Source of the DNA: Methanobrevibacter woesei
GTDB taxonomy: Archaea; Methanobacteriota; Methanobacteria; Methanobacteriales; Methanobacteriaceae
Reading direction: 5' to 3'
Length of the DNA stretch: 64,000 nucleotides
NCBI RefSeq assembly: GCF_003111605.1
Contig: NZ_MZGU01000004.1
Coordinates: 186,001-250,000, forward strand
Of the stretch, positions 36,071-46,052 are shown piece after piece. The translations under genes were made by a program, and so were the position numbers. The notes under the pieces are model-generated. The model searched no databases. It was not told the origin of the DNA and saw only the letters and a program-made list of their open reading frames with translations. Each line of letters begins with the position of its first letter. The first letter of the stretch is position 1.

Positions 36071-37165
36071 TTATCTTTCTAAATCGCCAGATATGAATTT
36101 TTCAACATTTTCATATGCTTCACTATCAGTAAATTGTACTGGTGGATGTTTCATAACATAAGATGATATTGAAGTTAACTGACCTCCAATTCCTCTTTCT
36201 AAACCAAGTTTACAACATCTGATAGCATCAATAACACATCCTGCAGAGTTTGGTGAATCTTCTACACTTAATCTAAGTTCAAGATTCATTGGAACATCAC
36301 CAAACATACGACCTTCCATTCTTAAGAAACATAATTTGTTATCTTCTTGCCATGGGACATAGTCACTAGGTCCAACATGTATGTTTCTTTCAGGCATTCT
36401 TTCACCAATAACTGCCTGAACAGCCTCAGTTTTTGATTCTTTTTTGGAGTCTAATCTATCTCTATTGAGCATGTTTAAGAAATCGGTGTTTCCGCCAGTG
36501 TTTAGTTGATATGTATAATCGAGTTTAACACCTCTGTCTTTAAATAAATTCGCTAATGTTCTGTGAGTGATTGTAGCTCCAATTTGTGCTTTAATATCAT
36601 CTCCAACTGCAGGTATTCCTTTTTCTCTAAATTTAGCTTCCCATTCAGGGTCACTAACAATAAAAACAGGCATACAATTTACATAAGCAATTCCTGCATC
36701 TAAAGCACATTGTGCATAAAACCTTGCAGCTTCTTCAGATCCTACCGGTAAGTAGTTTACAAGGATCTCAGCACCACTTTCTTTCAATACTTTAACTATG
36801 TCTGCAGGTTCTTGATTACTTACAACAAATGTATATTCATCATCATATTTGGACATGTGTTCTGCTACACCATCTAATACATGCCCCATTTCTACTTTTA
36901 CATCATATTTTGGTATTTCTTTTTGAAAAATAGTTGTACAGTTAGGTTTTGCAAAAATTGCTTCATCTACTGTTTTACCTACTTTTCTTTCATCAATATC
37001 AAAAGCAGCAACTACTTCAATATCGCTTGGACTGTATCCTCCGATATTCCAGTGCATTAATCCGATAGCTTCTTCGGGATTTTTACCATCATAATAATGG
37101 ATTCCTTGAATTAAAGAGCTTGCACAGTTTCCTATTCCAACAATTGCAATTTTGATTTTATCCAA
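36071..37165 (-). CDS. ino1: myo-Inositol-1-phosphate synthase
   Basis: The 364-residue protein begins KIKIAIVGIGNCASSLIQGI, the NAD site of archaeal/actinobacterial inositol-phosphate synthase, and contains YLPVGSEEAARFYAQ and NTGGNTDFLNMLNRDRLDSK with the active-site lysines. It converts glucose-6-phosphate to inositol-phosphate, needed for archaetidylinositol lipids. It is divergent from a glycosyltransferase and UbiA-lipid gene pair, grouping lipid genes. Confidence 0.94.
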   Translation of the reverse strand: MDKIKIAIVGIGNCASSLIQGIHYYDGKNPEEAIGLMHWNIGGYSPSDIEVVAAFDIDERKVGKTVDEAIFAKPNCTTIFQKEIPKYDVKVEMGHVLDGVAEHMSKYDDEYTFVVSNQEPADIVKVLKESGAEILVNYLPVGSEEAARFYAQCALDAGIAYVNCMPVFIVSDPEWEAKFREKGIPAVGDDIKAQIGATITHRTLANLFKDRGVKLDYTYQLNTGGNTDFLNMLNRDRLDSKKESKTEAVQAVIGERMPERNIHVGPSDYVPWQEDNKLCFLRMEGRMFGDVPMNLELRLSVEDSPNSAGCVIDAIRCCKLGLERGIGGQLTSISSYVMKHPPVQFTDSEAYENVEKFISGDLER

Positions 37166-37285
37166 TTTAACACCAGCTATTATCTTCTAATTAAAAGTAA
37201 TTCTATAAAATTAAAGTATAAAAAATACTAATATATTTAATATATTTATTTATTAATAAAAGTATTGGTTAAAAGGGATATTAAT

Positions 37286-38560
37286 ATGAGGAAAGTTCTG
37301 TTTATTGCATTTTATTATAATCATAATAATGAAATAGCATCAAAAAGATTACAAGGAGTAGCTAAATACCTTTCTGCTTATAATTGGGTGCCTATTGTCT
37401 TAGTACCCAAAATTGAAGGGATTAATTCACAGAAAAGTAATATTAAAATTGTTGAAACAGATTATGTTGATATGTTAGATAAGTTTTTACCAAGCAAATC
37501 TAATTCTCAGGATAATTCTAAGGTTTCATCTAATTCCAATTCATCTTCGATTATGAGTAAACTGTTTTCAAAAGCTGTTTCAATAGCTGGTGAAATTTTT
37601 GCTTTTCCTGATGGTATGAAATATTGGTATGAACCTGCTTTTAATAGTGCCTGCCAGGTAATTGAGGATGAAAATATTGATGCAATTATTTCTTCTTCAT
37701 TTCCAATAACTGCGCATGTTATTGCTCATGATCTTAAAAATAAATATAATATTCCATGGATAGCTGACTTACGTGATTTATGGAACTTGAATCCTTATAT
37801 TAATCATAATTTTATTAGAAATCACTTTGAATTAAATTTGGAGAAAAAAACATTTTCAAATGTGGATGTTTTAACTACAACCACTCAAAAAGCAGCAGAA
37901 ACTTTAAAAACACTCCATCCGCAGTCTAAGATTGTTCCAGTTTATTCAGGTTATGATCCTGATGAATTTAAGCATGTTGAAACTATCAAAAGAGATGATA
38001 AATTAACTTTCATGTATGCTGGTTCATTGTATGGAGGTAAAAGAGATCCTTCTATTTTATTTGATGCTGTAAGGCAGTTAATTGATGAAGGTAAAGTAGA
38101 GGGTTCTAAAATATCTATTAATTTTTATGGAGATAAAGATAATCTAGTTGAATTGGTAAACAGCTATAATTTAGAGGATATTGTTAATATTAATGGTAAA
38201 ATTCCTTATGAGGATGTTTTAAAAAGAGAAAAATCTTCTGATGTTTTACTGCTCATTTCTTGGATGAATCCTAAAGAAAAAATGTTCATTCCTGGAAAGG
38301 TTTATGAATATTTAGCATTTAAAAAACCTGTTTTATCATTAGGTTATAAAGAAGGTTCTCTTAAAGATTTAATCAATGAAACTAATATTGGACATCATAC
38401 TTCAAATTTAGAAGATACTAAAAAAGTATTTTATAGTTTCTATAAAGAGTATATTGAAACTGGTAAAGTCAGCTATTGTGGAAATGAAAATGCATCAAAA
38501 TATTCAATGGTTGAAACTGCAAGGAGCTTTGCTTCAATTTTAGATGAGGAATTAAAATGA
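37286..38560 (+). CDS. GT-B-fold glycosyltransferase (family 4-like)
   Basis: This protein has about 424 residues from ATG 37286, chosen because AAAAGGG lies upstream; a TTG at 37265 is possible. The N-terminal part has RKVLFIAFYYNHNNEIASKR and DAIISSSFPITAHVIAHDLK; the C-terminal part has LTFMYAGSLYGGKRDPSILF and PGKVYEYLAFKKPVLSLG, which holds the acidic EX7E-like sugar-nucleotide region. The acceptor is unknown. It overlaps the UbiA gene by 4 bases (ATGA), suggesting a joint role in lipid or envelope glycoconjugates. Confidence 0.8.
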   Translation: MRKVLFIAFYYNHNNEIASKRLQGVAKYLSAYNWVPIVLVPKIEGINSQKSNIKIVETDYVDMLDKFLPSKSNSQDNSKVSSNSNSSSIMSKLFSKAVSIAGEIFAFPDGMKYWYEPAFNSACQVIEDENIDAIISSSFPITAHVIAHDLKNKYNIPWIADLRDLWNLNPYINHNFIRNHFELNLEKKTFSNVDVLTTTTQKAAETLKTLHPQSKIVPVYSGYDPDEFKHVETIKRDDKLTFMYAGSLYGGKRDPSILFDAVRQLIDEGKVEGSKISINFYGDKDNLVELVNSYNLEDIVNINGKIPYEDVLKREKSSDVLLLISWMNPKEKMFIPGKVYEYLAFKKPVLSLGYKEGSLKDLINETNIGHHTSNLEDTKKVFYSFYKEYIETGKVSYCGNENASKYSMVETARSFASILDEELK

Positions 38561-39411
38561 ACTCTTATATTGAAATAATAAGGCCAGGTAATGTTGTAAT
38601 GGCTGTAATAGCTGTTGTTTTAGTAGCTATTGTTGCGGACTCTTACACTATTCCTGTTCTTTTAGGTATGCTATCAGTATTTTTTGCTATTAGTGGCGGA
38701 AATGTAATTAATGATGTTTTTGACTATAAAATAGATTCAATTAATAGGCCTGATAGGCCAATTCCTTCAGGTAGAATCTCACTTGAAAATGCTAGAAAGT
38801 ATGCTTATTTATTGTTTATATTGTCTGTATTAGTCAGTTTTATTACTAGCTATTTGGTTCAAAGTATTTATCCAACAGTTGTTGTTTTATTTGCTGTAAT
38901 AATTTTGTATTTTTATGCATCTAACCTTAAATCAACTGTGCTTCTTGGTAATTTTATTGTTGGTTTTTTAACAGGTTTATGTTTTATATTTGCAGGTGTA
39001 ATCATTGGATTTGACTTAGGAGATATGGATCTTATTGGTATTTCTTCCTTTTTAGGATTTTTTGCACTTTTAATGACTTTTGCACGTGAAATTACAAAAG
39101 ATATTGAAGATATTGAAGGGGACACTGCTGAGGGTGTTAAAACATTTCCTATTGTTTATGGTGCTAAAACTGCTTCATATTTAGCAGCTTTCTTTGCAAT
39201 TGTGGACTGTATATTGTGTCCTTTATTATATTTTACTCATATATTCAATATTTTATATTTAATAGTGATTGCAGTTGCAGTTATTATATTTCTTTATGGA
39301 GCAGTTCTTCTTTTGCAAAAACAAGATTCAAAAACCTGCCATAAAGTATCTAAATTATTAAAAATAGGAATGCTAATTGCATTTGTTTCATTTGTTCTTG
39401 GTTCAATTTAA
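38557..39411 (+). CDS. Digeranylgeranylglyceryl phosphate synthase (UbiA family)
   Basis: The 284-residue membrane protein has the first prenyl-diphosphate motif NDVFDYKIDSINRPDRPIPS and the second, KDIEDIEGD. Eight or so hydrophobic helices are visible. This length and motif set match archaeal DGGGP synthase, which attaches the second geranylgeranyl chain in ether-lipid synthesis. The Asn-Arg-Pro-(D)-RPIPSG string is typical. Other UbiA-type enzymes are possible but less likely. Confidence 0.86.
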   Translation: MNSYIEIIRPGNVVMAVIAVVLVAIVADSYTIPVLLGMLSVFFAISGGNVINDVFDYKIDSINRPDRPIPSGRISLENARKYAYLLFILSVLVSFITSYLVQSIYPTVVVLFAVIILYFYASNLKSTVLLGNFIVGFLTGLCFIFAGVIIGFDLGDMDLIGISSFLGFFALLMTFAREITKDIEDIEGDTAEGVKTFPIVYGAKTASYLAAFFAIVDCILCPLLYFTHIFNILYLIVIAVAVIIFLYGAVLLLQKQDSKTCHKVSKLLKIGMLIAFVSFVLGSI

Positions 39412-41087
39412 TTTCTTTGATAAATTATTGTTTCATCAAAAGATTTAATTTCACTGTAATTTTCAAGATTTAAACCATCGCCAAGACGAATATAATATGA
39501 AGATTCATTATTCAACAGATTTTCGTTTAATTCTTCTGGTGTAAATGAACCTTGAATATAATTAACTTCTTTTTGGAAGTACCAAGTATAAATTGGTCCT
39601 CTATCTGCAGAAATATTTATATCGTCTATATTTGTGTTATTATTAAACCATTTAACAACTTCCTGTTCTTCTGTTACTAAACTGTCGCTTCTATCTGTTG
39701 TTAAAAAGGAAATTGATGATATAATTAATATGACTGATAAAATAACTGGGATAATCACTTTCATATTTAAATTAATTTTTTTATTTTCAAGTAGGCAATT
39801 GACAGCTAATGTTGAGATAAATACAAATCCTGGAGCCATTGCTGTGAAATAACGATCAGCTTTTGTTAAATGAGCACTAAAGAATAATAAAAATCCAAAG
39901 AATAATGCAAACATTGTAATGTTGAGTCCTAAGTAAGGGAATTTTTTAGAATTCATATCAATTTTATTCATAGTGTAAATGAACAAAACAGCTGCAAAAA
40001 AGAATATTGCTTCTGAATAAATAAAAGAGAATAATCCTGCAGTTAAAAAGGAAAATGCAATTAAAATTATAGATGCTGTTAAAAGACAGTATATTATTTT
40101 GTTATTTACTTTTAACTTTGAAATTTGACTAGCTTCATCTTTATTTTCTCTGTATAATTGCTTAAGAACACTTATAAAAAGATAGATTAATGAAATGATT
40201 CCACAGATAATTACTGCAAGTATTATGATGCCAATAATGTAATTATCTGATCCTATATAGTAAATTAAACCTTTAATGTAGAAAAATAAATCATTTCCAA
40301 TAAGTTCTCCGCCACTTGTTGCAGTTGTAGATGTTCTTGATGAAATTTCACTGGCCTGATTAATAAAGCCTAATGGTATGTTATTTGTAAAAAAATACAT
40401 GAAAAATGGGATTGAAGTTATAATTCCTAAAATAGTTCCTCCAATGATGTTTTTAATATATTTTTTTAGATTATATATTATTGATTGTTTAGATAAAAAG
40501 TATAAACACATTGTAGCTATAACCAATGCTCCAGTGTACTTAGCAAAGAATCCTAAAACAGCTAGTGGGAATGCAAGGTAGAAATACTTTTGGTTTGTTT
40601 CCATTCCTCTGATAAAGAAGTATAATGCCCAGATAACTAAAGTAATTGAAGGTATATCTAAAGTACCATTAGCTACCCATCTTAAATTGATGATTAAGCA
40701 GGAATATAATATTGTTCCAAAAATAGCCATTTTATTGCTAAATTTTAATTTTAAAATACAATACATTCCAGCTATTGCAAAGAAATAGAATATTCCACTT
40801 ATTATAATTATTGTTGAAATATCTAGAAATCCCATATTGAAAAATATAGATGTTAGGAAAGGAATAAGTGGTGAAAGATAATTAATATATTGATAACCAC
40901 CAATTTCAACACCAGAGAATCTTAAAGCTTCTATTAAATAAAGATACACATCTCTGTAGGAATGGCCGAGAATGGGATTATGTGAGTTAATCCATATGCA
41001 GGTACCAGTTAAAAGAGCTGCAAATATTAAAATAAAGATTATTGACAATTTATTTTTTGTAAGATATTTGTTAATATTTTCCAGCAT
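39408..41087 (-). CDS. GT-C-fold membrane glycosyltransferase (GT39/PMT-like), paralog 1
   Basis: The 559-residue protein has about 12 hydrophobic segments and an outside C-terminal domain. An acidic pair lies in the first loop (HSYRDVYLYLIEALRFSGVE), and WVANGTLDIPSITLVIW follows the next helices, as in lipid-sugar-dependent transferases. The protein shares order and many residues with the divergent gene at 41177. Such enzymes use lipid-phosphate sugars to glycosylate proteins or lipids outside the membrane. Substrate unknown. Confidence 0.75.
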   Translation of the reverse strand: MLENINKYLTKNKLSIIFILIFAALLTGTCIWINSHNPILGHSYRDVYLYLIEALRFSGVEIGGYQYINYLSPLIPFLTSIFFNMGFLDISTIIIISGIFYFFAIAGMYCILKLKFSNKMAIFGTILYSCLIINLRWVANGTLDIPSITLVIWALYFFIRGMETNQKYFYLAFPLAVLGFFAKYTGALVIATMCLYFLSKQSIIYNLKKYIKNIIGGTILGIITSIPFFMYFFTNNIPLGFINQASEISSRTSTTATSGGELIGNDLFFYIKGLIYYIGSDNYIIGIIILAVIICGIISLIYLFISVLKQLYRENKDEASQISKLKVNNKIIYCLLTASIILIAFSFLTAGLFSFIYSEAIFFFAAVLFIYTMNKIDMNSKKFPYLGLNITMFALFFGFLLFFSAHLTKADRYFTAMAPGFVFISTLAVNCLLENKKINLNMKVIIPVILSVILIISSISFLTTDRSDSLVTEEQEVVKWFNNNTNIDDINISADRGPIYTWYFQKEVNYIQGSFTPEELNENLLNNESSYYIRLGDGLNLENYSEIKSFDETIIYQRN

Positions 41088-41176
41088 TAAATATTCTCCA
41101 GTTGTCTTTAATTTATTATAATTTATTTTATATTTAATAAAATTTATTACATAGCTTAACCTACTTTTAATAAACT

Positions 41177-42778
41177 ATGACTGGTTTAGAGTTGAATTTA
41201 GAAAAGAAAGATTGGCCATATGTGATTTTATTAACCATCTTTAATATTTTATTAGTGAGTACTTATATTCTATTTAATGAACAATTGGGAATTTACTGCT
41301 CAGATGTTTTTGTTTATTTGTTAAATGGTCTTTATTTTAATGGAATTAATATAGATTCAACTTCAACTATCTGGTTATCTCCAGTCATATGTTATTTAAC
41401 TTCCATTCTTTTTAATTTAGGGTTTTCTGGAGAAATAGCAATTTATATTGTAACTGGAGTTTTTGCTATTGTTGGAAATATTGGTCTCTATTTTTTATTC
41501 AGATTCCGTTTTAATCAGCTTTTAAGTATTTTAGGAAGTTTATGTTATTCTAGTTTTTCATTATACTTGTTATGGCTTGCAAATGGGAGTTTAGATATAC
41601 CTGTTGTTAGTTTAACTATTTTGGTAGTGTTTTTTTGGATATTGGCAATTGATAAGAATCCAAAATATTATCTAATTGTAGCTATTTTAATTGTTTTGGG
41701 CATATTTACAAGGTATACAATAGTTTTAGTACTTCCTGCCTTGATGTTATATTTTATTTATAAGAAAAAGAGTTATATTTTGCATAAAGAATTTTTCACA
41801 TCTAAGGAGTTCAGATACTTGCTAATATCTATTTTAGTAGCTTGTTTATTGGCAGTGTTTATTTTAAATCCTATTGTTGATTTAAGTGAAAACCATTTAG
41901 GTTTTGTTAGTCAAGGGCAAAGTGTTGTTGGTGGAGATAAGGGATCATCTATAGATTCTGCATATACTGAGGATTATCTTTTTTATATCCATGATTTTCC
42001 TAATTATTTGTCCAGTTTCTCTACAGAATTTGATGATAAAATTCCTATTTTAGAAAAACCTACAATCATGGCTGGATTTTTCATTGTATTGTTAATGATA
42101 GGGTTATTGTTGTTTATTAAGGATAATACGTTTAATAAGAAATATCTTTTGATTACTGCATTATTATTTGCATCTTCTTTAATTATAATTAATTTAAATA
42201 TTATTTTAGCAATGTTGCTTCTGTTTATTGTAATGTTAAGTTGCCGTAAAATTTTTAAACTTTCTAAAAATCATGATTTAGCTTTAATGTTGTTTGCATG
42301 GCTTTTATTTAACATTGTCTTTTATAGCTATTATAATATTAAAGTTAATAGATATATTATTCCAGTTTTACCTGTAGTGAGCTTTTTCATTGTTATTTCC
42401 TTGAATGAAATTTATTCAAAATTCAGATTCAATAATAAAATTGTTTCTGTAATTTTAATAGTAATTTTTATAGTTTCTTCTTTCAGTTTTATTATGACTT
42501 TTGATGATACTAGTGAATTTAAAGCACCAGAAGAGGTTTCTGATTTCTTGATTAATTATGATGGGGATTATGAAGATAAAACAATTGGTGTTTATAATAT
42601 TCGACCTTTTACATGGTATTTTAAAGAGCCAGTACTGGGAATAATGGCTAATGAAACTAAATTAATTGATTCCAGTGAGTTGGATTATTATATTTCAAAT
42701 ATTAAACAGGATAACTTAACTAACTTCACTGAAATTAAAAATATTGATAATTTATATTTATATGAAAAAATAATTTAG
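41177..42778 (+). CDS. GT-C-fold membrane glycosyltransferase (GT39/PMT-like), paralog 2
   Basis: The 533-residue polytopic protein matches its divergent neighbour in layout: YCSDVFVYLLNGLYFNGINI, then WLSPVICYLTSILFNLGF, then WLANGSLDIPVVSLTILVVF, and a soluble tail. The 90-base gap between the two divergent starts suggests a duplicated pair. Only 4 bases separate it from the next glycosyltransferase, so the two are co-expressed. Likely role: sugar transfer from a lipid carrier on the outer face. Confidence 0.75.
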   Translation: MTGLELNLEKKDWPYVILLTIFNILLVSTYILFNEQLGIYCSDVFVYLLNGLYFNGINIDSTSTIWLSPVICYLTSILFNLGFSGEIAIYIVTGVFAIVGNIGLYFLFRFRFNQLLSILGSLCYSSFSLYLLWLANGSLDIPVVSLTILVVFFWILAIDKNPKYYLIVAILIVLGIFTRYTIVLVLPALMLYFIYKKKSYILHKEFFTSKEFRYLLISILVACLLAVFILNPIVDLSENHLGFVSQGQSVVGGDKGSSIDSAYTEDYLFYIHDFPNYLSSFSTEFDDKIPILEKPTIMAGFFIVLLMIGLLLFIKDNTFNKKYLLITALLFASSLIIINLNIILAMLLLFIVMLSCRKIFKLSKNHDLALMLFAWLLFNIVFYSYYNIKVNRYIIPVLPVVSFFIVISLNEIYSKFRFNNKIVSVILIVIFIVSSFSFIMTFDDTSEFKAPEEVSDFLINYDGDYEDKTIGVYNIRPFTWYFKEPVLGIMANETKLIDSSELDYYISNIKQDNLTNFTEIKNIDNLYLYEKII

Positions 42779-42782
42779 TATT

Positions 42783-43943
42783 ATGAATATTTTACATGTT
42801 GTTCCAGCATTTGCGCCTTGTTTTTCAGCTGGAGGGGTTGTAAATGCAGCATATCAAATAGCTAAAAAACAAGTTGAGATGGGTCATAATGTTTGTGTTT
42901 TTACAACAGACAGTTGTAGAGAAAGATTAGCTATGGATAAACATTATGATGTTGATGTTGATGGAATTAAAGTTTACTATTTTAAGAATTTATCCAATGC
43001 AGTTAAAAATAAGCTAACTATTGATACACCATTAGCATTGCCATTTAAATTAAGAAAAATGATTAAAGATTTTGATATTATTCATATTCATGAACATAGA
43101 CATTTTTTAGCTATTGCAACACATAGATATGCTGTTAAAAATAATATCCCCTATGTTCTACAGGCTCATGGATCTGTTTTACCCTTCTTCCAAAAAGAAG
43201 GATTGAAAGAGATATTTGATAAATTGTGGGGTTTTAATATACTTCATGATGCATCAAAGGTTTTTGCTTTAACTGAAGTTGAAAAAGGACAATATCTTGA
43301 AATGGGGGTTAAAGAAGAGAATATTGAGATTGTACCTCTTGGAATTAATGTTGAGGAATATTCTAATTTACCAAATAAAGGGGTTTTTAAATTAAAGTAT
43401 AATATTGGTGAAAATGAACAGCTAATATTATTTTTAGGTAGAATTCATAAAATAAAGGGTATTGATTTATTAATTGAAAGTTTTGCAAGATTAAAAAGAG
43501 ATGATGTAAAATTAGCTATTGTTGGTGGTGATTATGGTTTTTTAGACAGTGCTAAGGAATTAATTTCTAAATATCATCTTGAAGATAAAGTGATTTTTCC
43601 AGGGGTTTTGGTAGGTAGGGAAAAACAAGAGGCTTTAGTTGATTGTGATATTTTTGTAATGCCTTCAAGATATGAATCTTTTACAACAAGTGGGCTTGAA
43701 GCTATGGCATGTGGTAAACCATTGGTTTTAACAAAAAATAACCATATTCAAGATTGGGTTGATAATAATGTTGGATTAATAGCTGATTTTGACCCAAAAT
43801 CACTTTCGGATTCCTTAGAAAAGTTATTGTCTAATAAAGAGTTACAGTCATCCTTTGGTAAGCAAGGAATTAACTTAATTCATAGCAAATATAATTGGGA
43901 TATTATTGTAAAACAAATTAAAGAAATATATGGACAGTGTTAA
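42783..43943 (+). CDS. GT4-family glycosyltransferase
   Basis: The 386-residue protein begins NILHVVPAFAPCFSAGGVVN, the typical glycine-rich start of GT4, has IHIHEHRHFLAI and YVLQAHGSVLPFFQKEG, and in the C-terminal domain LILFLGRIHKIKGIDLLIES and the nucleotide-sugar motif FVMPSRYESFTTSGLEAMAC (an E-x7-E arrangement). It follows the GT-C gene by 4 bases. The sugar and acceptor cannot be told. Confidence 0.88.
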   Translation: MNILHVVPAFAPCFSAGGVVNAAYQIAKKQVEMGHNVCVFTTDSCRERLAMDKHYDVDVDGIKVYYFKNLSNAVKNKLTIDTPLALPFKLRKMIKDFDIIHIHEHRHFLAIATHRYAVKNNIPYVLQAHGSVLPFFQKEGLKEIFDKLWGFNILHDASKVFALTEVEKGQYLEMGVKEENIEIVPLGINVEEYSNLPNKGVFKLKYNIGENEQLILFLGRIHKIKGIDLLIESFARLKRDDVKLAIVGGDYGFLDSAKELISKYHLEDKVIFPGVLVGREKQEALVDCDIFVMPSRYESFTTSGLEAMACGKPLVLTKNNHIQDWVDNNVGLIADFDPKSLSDSLEKLLSNKELQSSFGKQGINLIHSKYNWDIIVKQIKEIYGQC

Positions 43944-44000
43944 TTTAAATATTATAAACTTAAGATATATAATATTGTAACAACAATTAAAGAGGATAAT

Positions 44001-45512
44001 ATGAAAGTTGTATGTTGTAAAAGTTGCGGCGCTAAATATCAATTAGATGATAATGATGATGTTAGTACCTTTGAGTGTACATCATGCGCTGGCGATTTGG
44101 AGCTTTGTGATGATTATTCTTCTGATTTGGAGTCCGATGATTCTAATATTCCTACTGCTCCTTCTTATGAAAGCTCTTATATTGTACAATGTGAAGATTG
44201 TGGTTTAAAATATAATATTGGGGTAGATGAGAATATTTTGGACTATGAATGTGAAAGTTGTGGGGGATCTTTAAGATATCTTGATTCAGAGTTAAATAAA
44301 GAGTTGGATCAGATACTTGAAGACAGGAAAACACAACAAATCAAGAACACAATTGAATCAAATCAAAGCATCCCTGTTAATGAAGAAGTTCAAGAATCTA
44401 AGAGTACTGAATTTGCAACAAAACAAAATATCCGCTCTTTACCTTCTAAGTTAGGAGACTTTTTTTCTGAAGAACATTTGCATAAAGTGGCTGAAGAAGA
44501 GGAAGAAACTAGTTTAAAACAAGAAACACCTGTTTCTACTGCAAGAACTACAATTTCTCCTGCTGTTTTATCTAAATTTGAAAAAGAATTTTCTGTTCCA
44601 ACTATTGATGATTATAATGTCTTAAAAGATTATCTTAAAGAAGAATTCTTTAAAGGTGTTATGAAATATTATCTTACTGATGAAGAATTGGTTGATGGTT
44701 CTTTTGATAAATTTATGAATGAAATGTCAATTAATGAGCCACTTCCAGAAATTAAAACTTTATCTACTAAAATATCTGAATTAAATAGAAATAATGTTGT
44801 TCTTGTTGTAGGTGCAATTTTATTTATTGCAGGAATAATTGAGGTATTTTTAGTTAACAGTGGTTTGGGTATTGTTGCATTATTCATTGGTGTTATCATC
44901 CTCTGTTATGGAATATATAAAACTAGGGATGATGTAGAAACTGAAAAAAGAAGCAGAGTTATTCGTGAACATATTTTAACTCTTCCTGAAGAATACTATG
45001 TTTTCTACGATGTAAGGATACCAAAAGCTCAATCAGGAATTAATCATTTAATTGTAGGGCCTTCTGGGATATATGCAATCATCTCTCAGAAATACAATTC
45101 TAAAACTACTTTAAATTCTGATAATGAAAATAACAGTTTAATAGGTTCCATTGATGATAATAAAATCGAAGAAGTTGTTACTAAACGTGGTTTAAAGTTA
45201 TTTAGATATACAACTAAACAGACCGAGTTTCCTAAAGATAATGCAGTTAAACAGAAAGCTTTAAAATTAGGAGAACTTTTAATTAACTTCCTTAGTTTAA
45301 ATGGTATTAAAAATTGTTTTGTTGAGCCATTAGTGGGTTTTGTTAATAATGAAGTGGTGGTTATAAACACTCCATTAACTGATGAAGATTTATTCATTGA
45401 TGAGTTATTACACAAAATTAAATATGGTACAATTAAACTTGACCCTGAAACTATTGATAAATGTGCTGTTTTAATTAGTAAATATTCTGCAGACTGTTCT
45501 ACAGAATTTTAA
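44001..45512 (+). CDS. Double zinc-ribbon, two-helix membrane protein with a NERD-like domain
   Basis: The 503-residue protein has two N-terminal zinc ribbons (CKSCGAKY with CTSCAG; CEDCGLKY with CESCGG), a Glu/Ser-rich linker, a helical segment near 190-255, two transmembrane helices at about 263-305 and a C-terminal domain. That domain has INHLIVGPSGIYAIISQKY, which lines up with the NERD nuclease core, where a D-H and an E-x-K are expected. Here the Asp is Asn and the Glu is not found, so nuclease activity is doubtful. The neighbours are surface-sugar genes. Function unknown. Confidence 0.6.
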   Translation: MKVVCCKSCGAKYQLDDNDDVSTFECTSCAGDLELCDDYSSDLESDDSNIPTAPSYESSYIVQCEDCGLKYNIGVDENILDYECESCGGSLRYLDSELNKELDQILEDRKTQQIKNTIESNQSIPVNEEVQESKSTEFATKQNIRSLPSKLGDFFSEEHLHKVAEEEEETSLKQETPVSTARTTISPAVLSKFEKEFSVPTIDDYNVLKDYLKEEFFKGVMKYYLTDEELVDGSFDKFMNEMSINEPLPEIKTLSTKISELNRNNVVLVVGAILFIAGIIEVFLVNSGLGIVALFIGVIILCYGIYKTRDDVETEKRSRVIREHILTLPEEYYVFYDVRIPKAQSGINHLIVGPSGIYAIISQKYNSKTTLNSDNENNSLIGSIDDNKIEEVVTKRGLKLFRYTTKQTEFPKDNAVKQKALKLGELLINFLSLNGIKNCFVEPLVGFVNNEVVVINTPLTDEDLFIDELLHKIKYGTIKLDPETIDKCAVLISKYSADCSTEF

Positions 45513-45540
45513 CTTTTTTTTATTTTTTTAAGGTGTTAAT

Positions 45541-46047
45541 ATGCCTTCATTAAGTAGTTCTATTCAAAATATTAAAAGAAAAATATATTCCTTTAAAGTA
45601 AAAAGAATAGCTAAAACTTGTGGAATCAATTTAAAAGTTAATGGTTCTAGTTATGTTACTCCTAAAACCAGTTTAGGTAATAATATTAACTTTAATGGCA
45701 TGAAAATTCAGGGTAATGGAAATATTACAATTAAAGATAATTTTCACTCTGGAATTGAATGTATGATTATCTCAAGTATTCACAATTATGATTTTGGTGA
45801 TGCAATACCTTATGATGACACTATAATTTCTAAAGATGTTGTTATTGAGGAAAATGTATGGTTAGGAAATAGGGTTATTATTTTACCAGGTGTTACAGTT
45901 GGAGAAGGGGCTATTATACAGGCAGGAAGTGTTGTTGTTAAAGATATACCAAAATATGCAATAGCTGGAGGGCATCCTGCTAAAGTTTTTAAATATCGTG
46001 ATATTGATCACTATGAAAAATTAAAAAGAGAAGGTAAATTTCACTAA
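45541..46047 (+). CDS. Left-handed beta-helix acetyltransferase (hexapeptide repeat)
   Basis: The 168-residue protein has hexapeptide-repeat turns, best seen in [20 protein letters not shown] and [20 protein letters not shown], ending in [15 protein letters not shown]. This is the WbbJ/MaaA-like class of sugar O-acetyltransferases. The catalytic His is likely in [10 protein letters not shown]. An AAGGTG Shine-Dalgarno sequence lies right after a T-rich stretch that follows the NERD-like gene. It probably acetylates a surface sugar made by the neighbouring enzymes. Confidence 0.85.
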   Translation: MPSLSSSIQNIKRKIYSFKVKRIAKTCGINLKVNGSSYVTPKTSLGNNINFNGMKIQGNGNITIKDNFHSGIECMIISSIHNYDFGDAIPYDDTIISKDVVIEENVWLGNRVIILPGVTVGEGAIIQAGSVVVKDIPKYAIAGGHPAKVFKYRDIDHYEKLKREGKFH

Positions 46048-46052
46048 TTTTA

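Noticed and set aside
45513-45540. T-rich run between the NERD-like gene and the acetyltransferase as a terminator
   Set aside because: The acetyltransferase Shine-Dalgarno sequence follows directly with no room for a promoter, so full termination here is unlikely.
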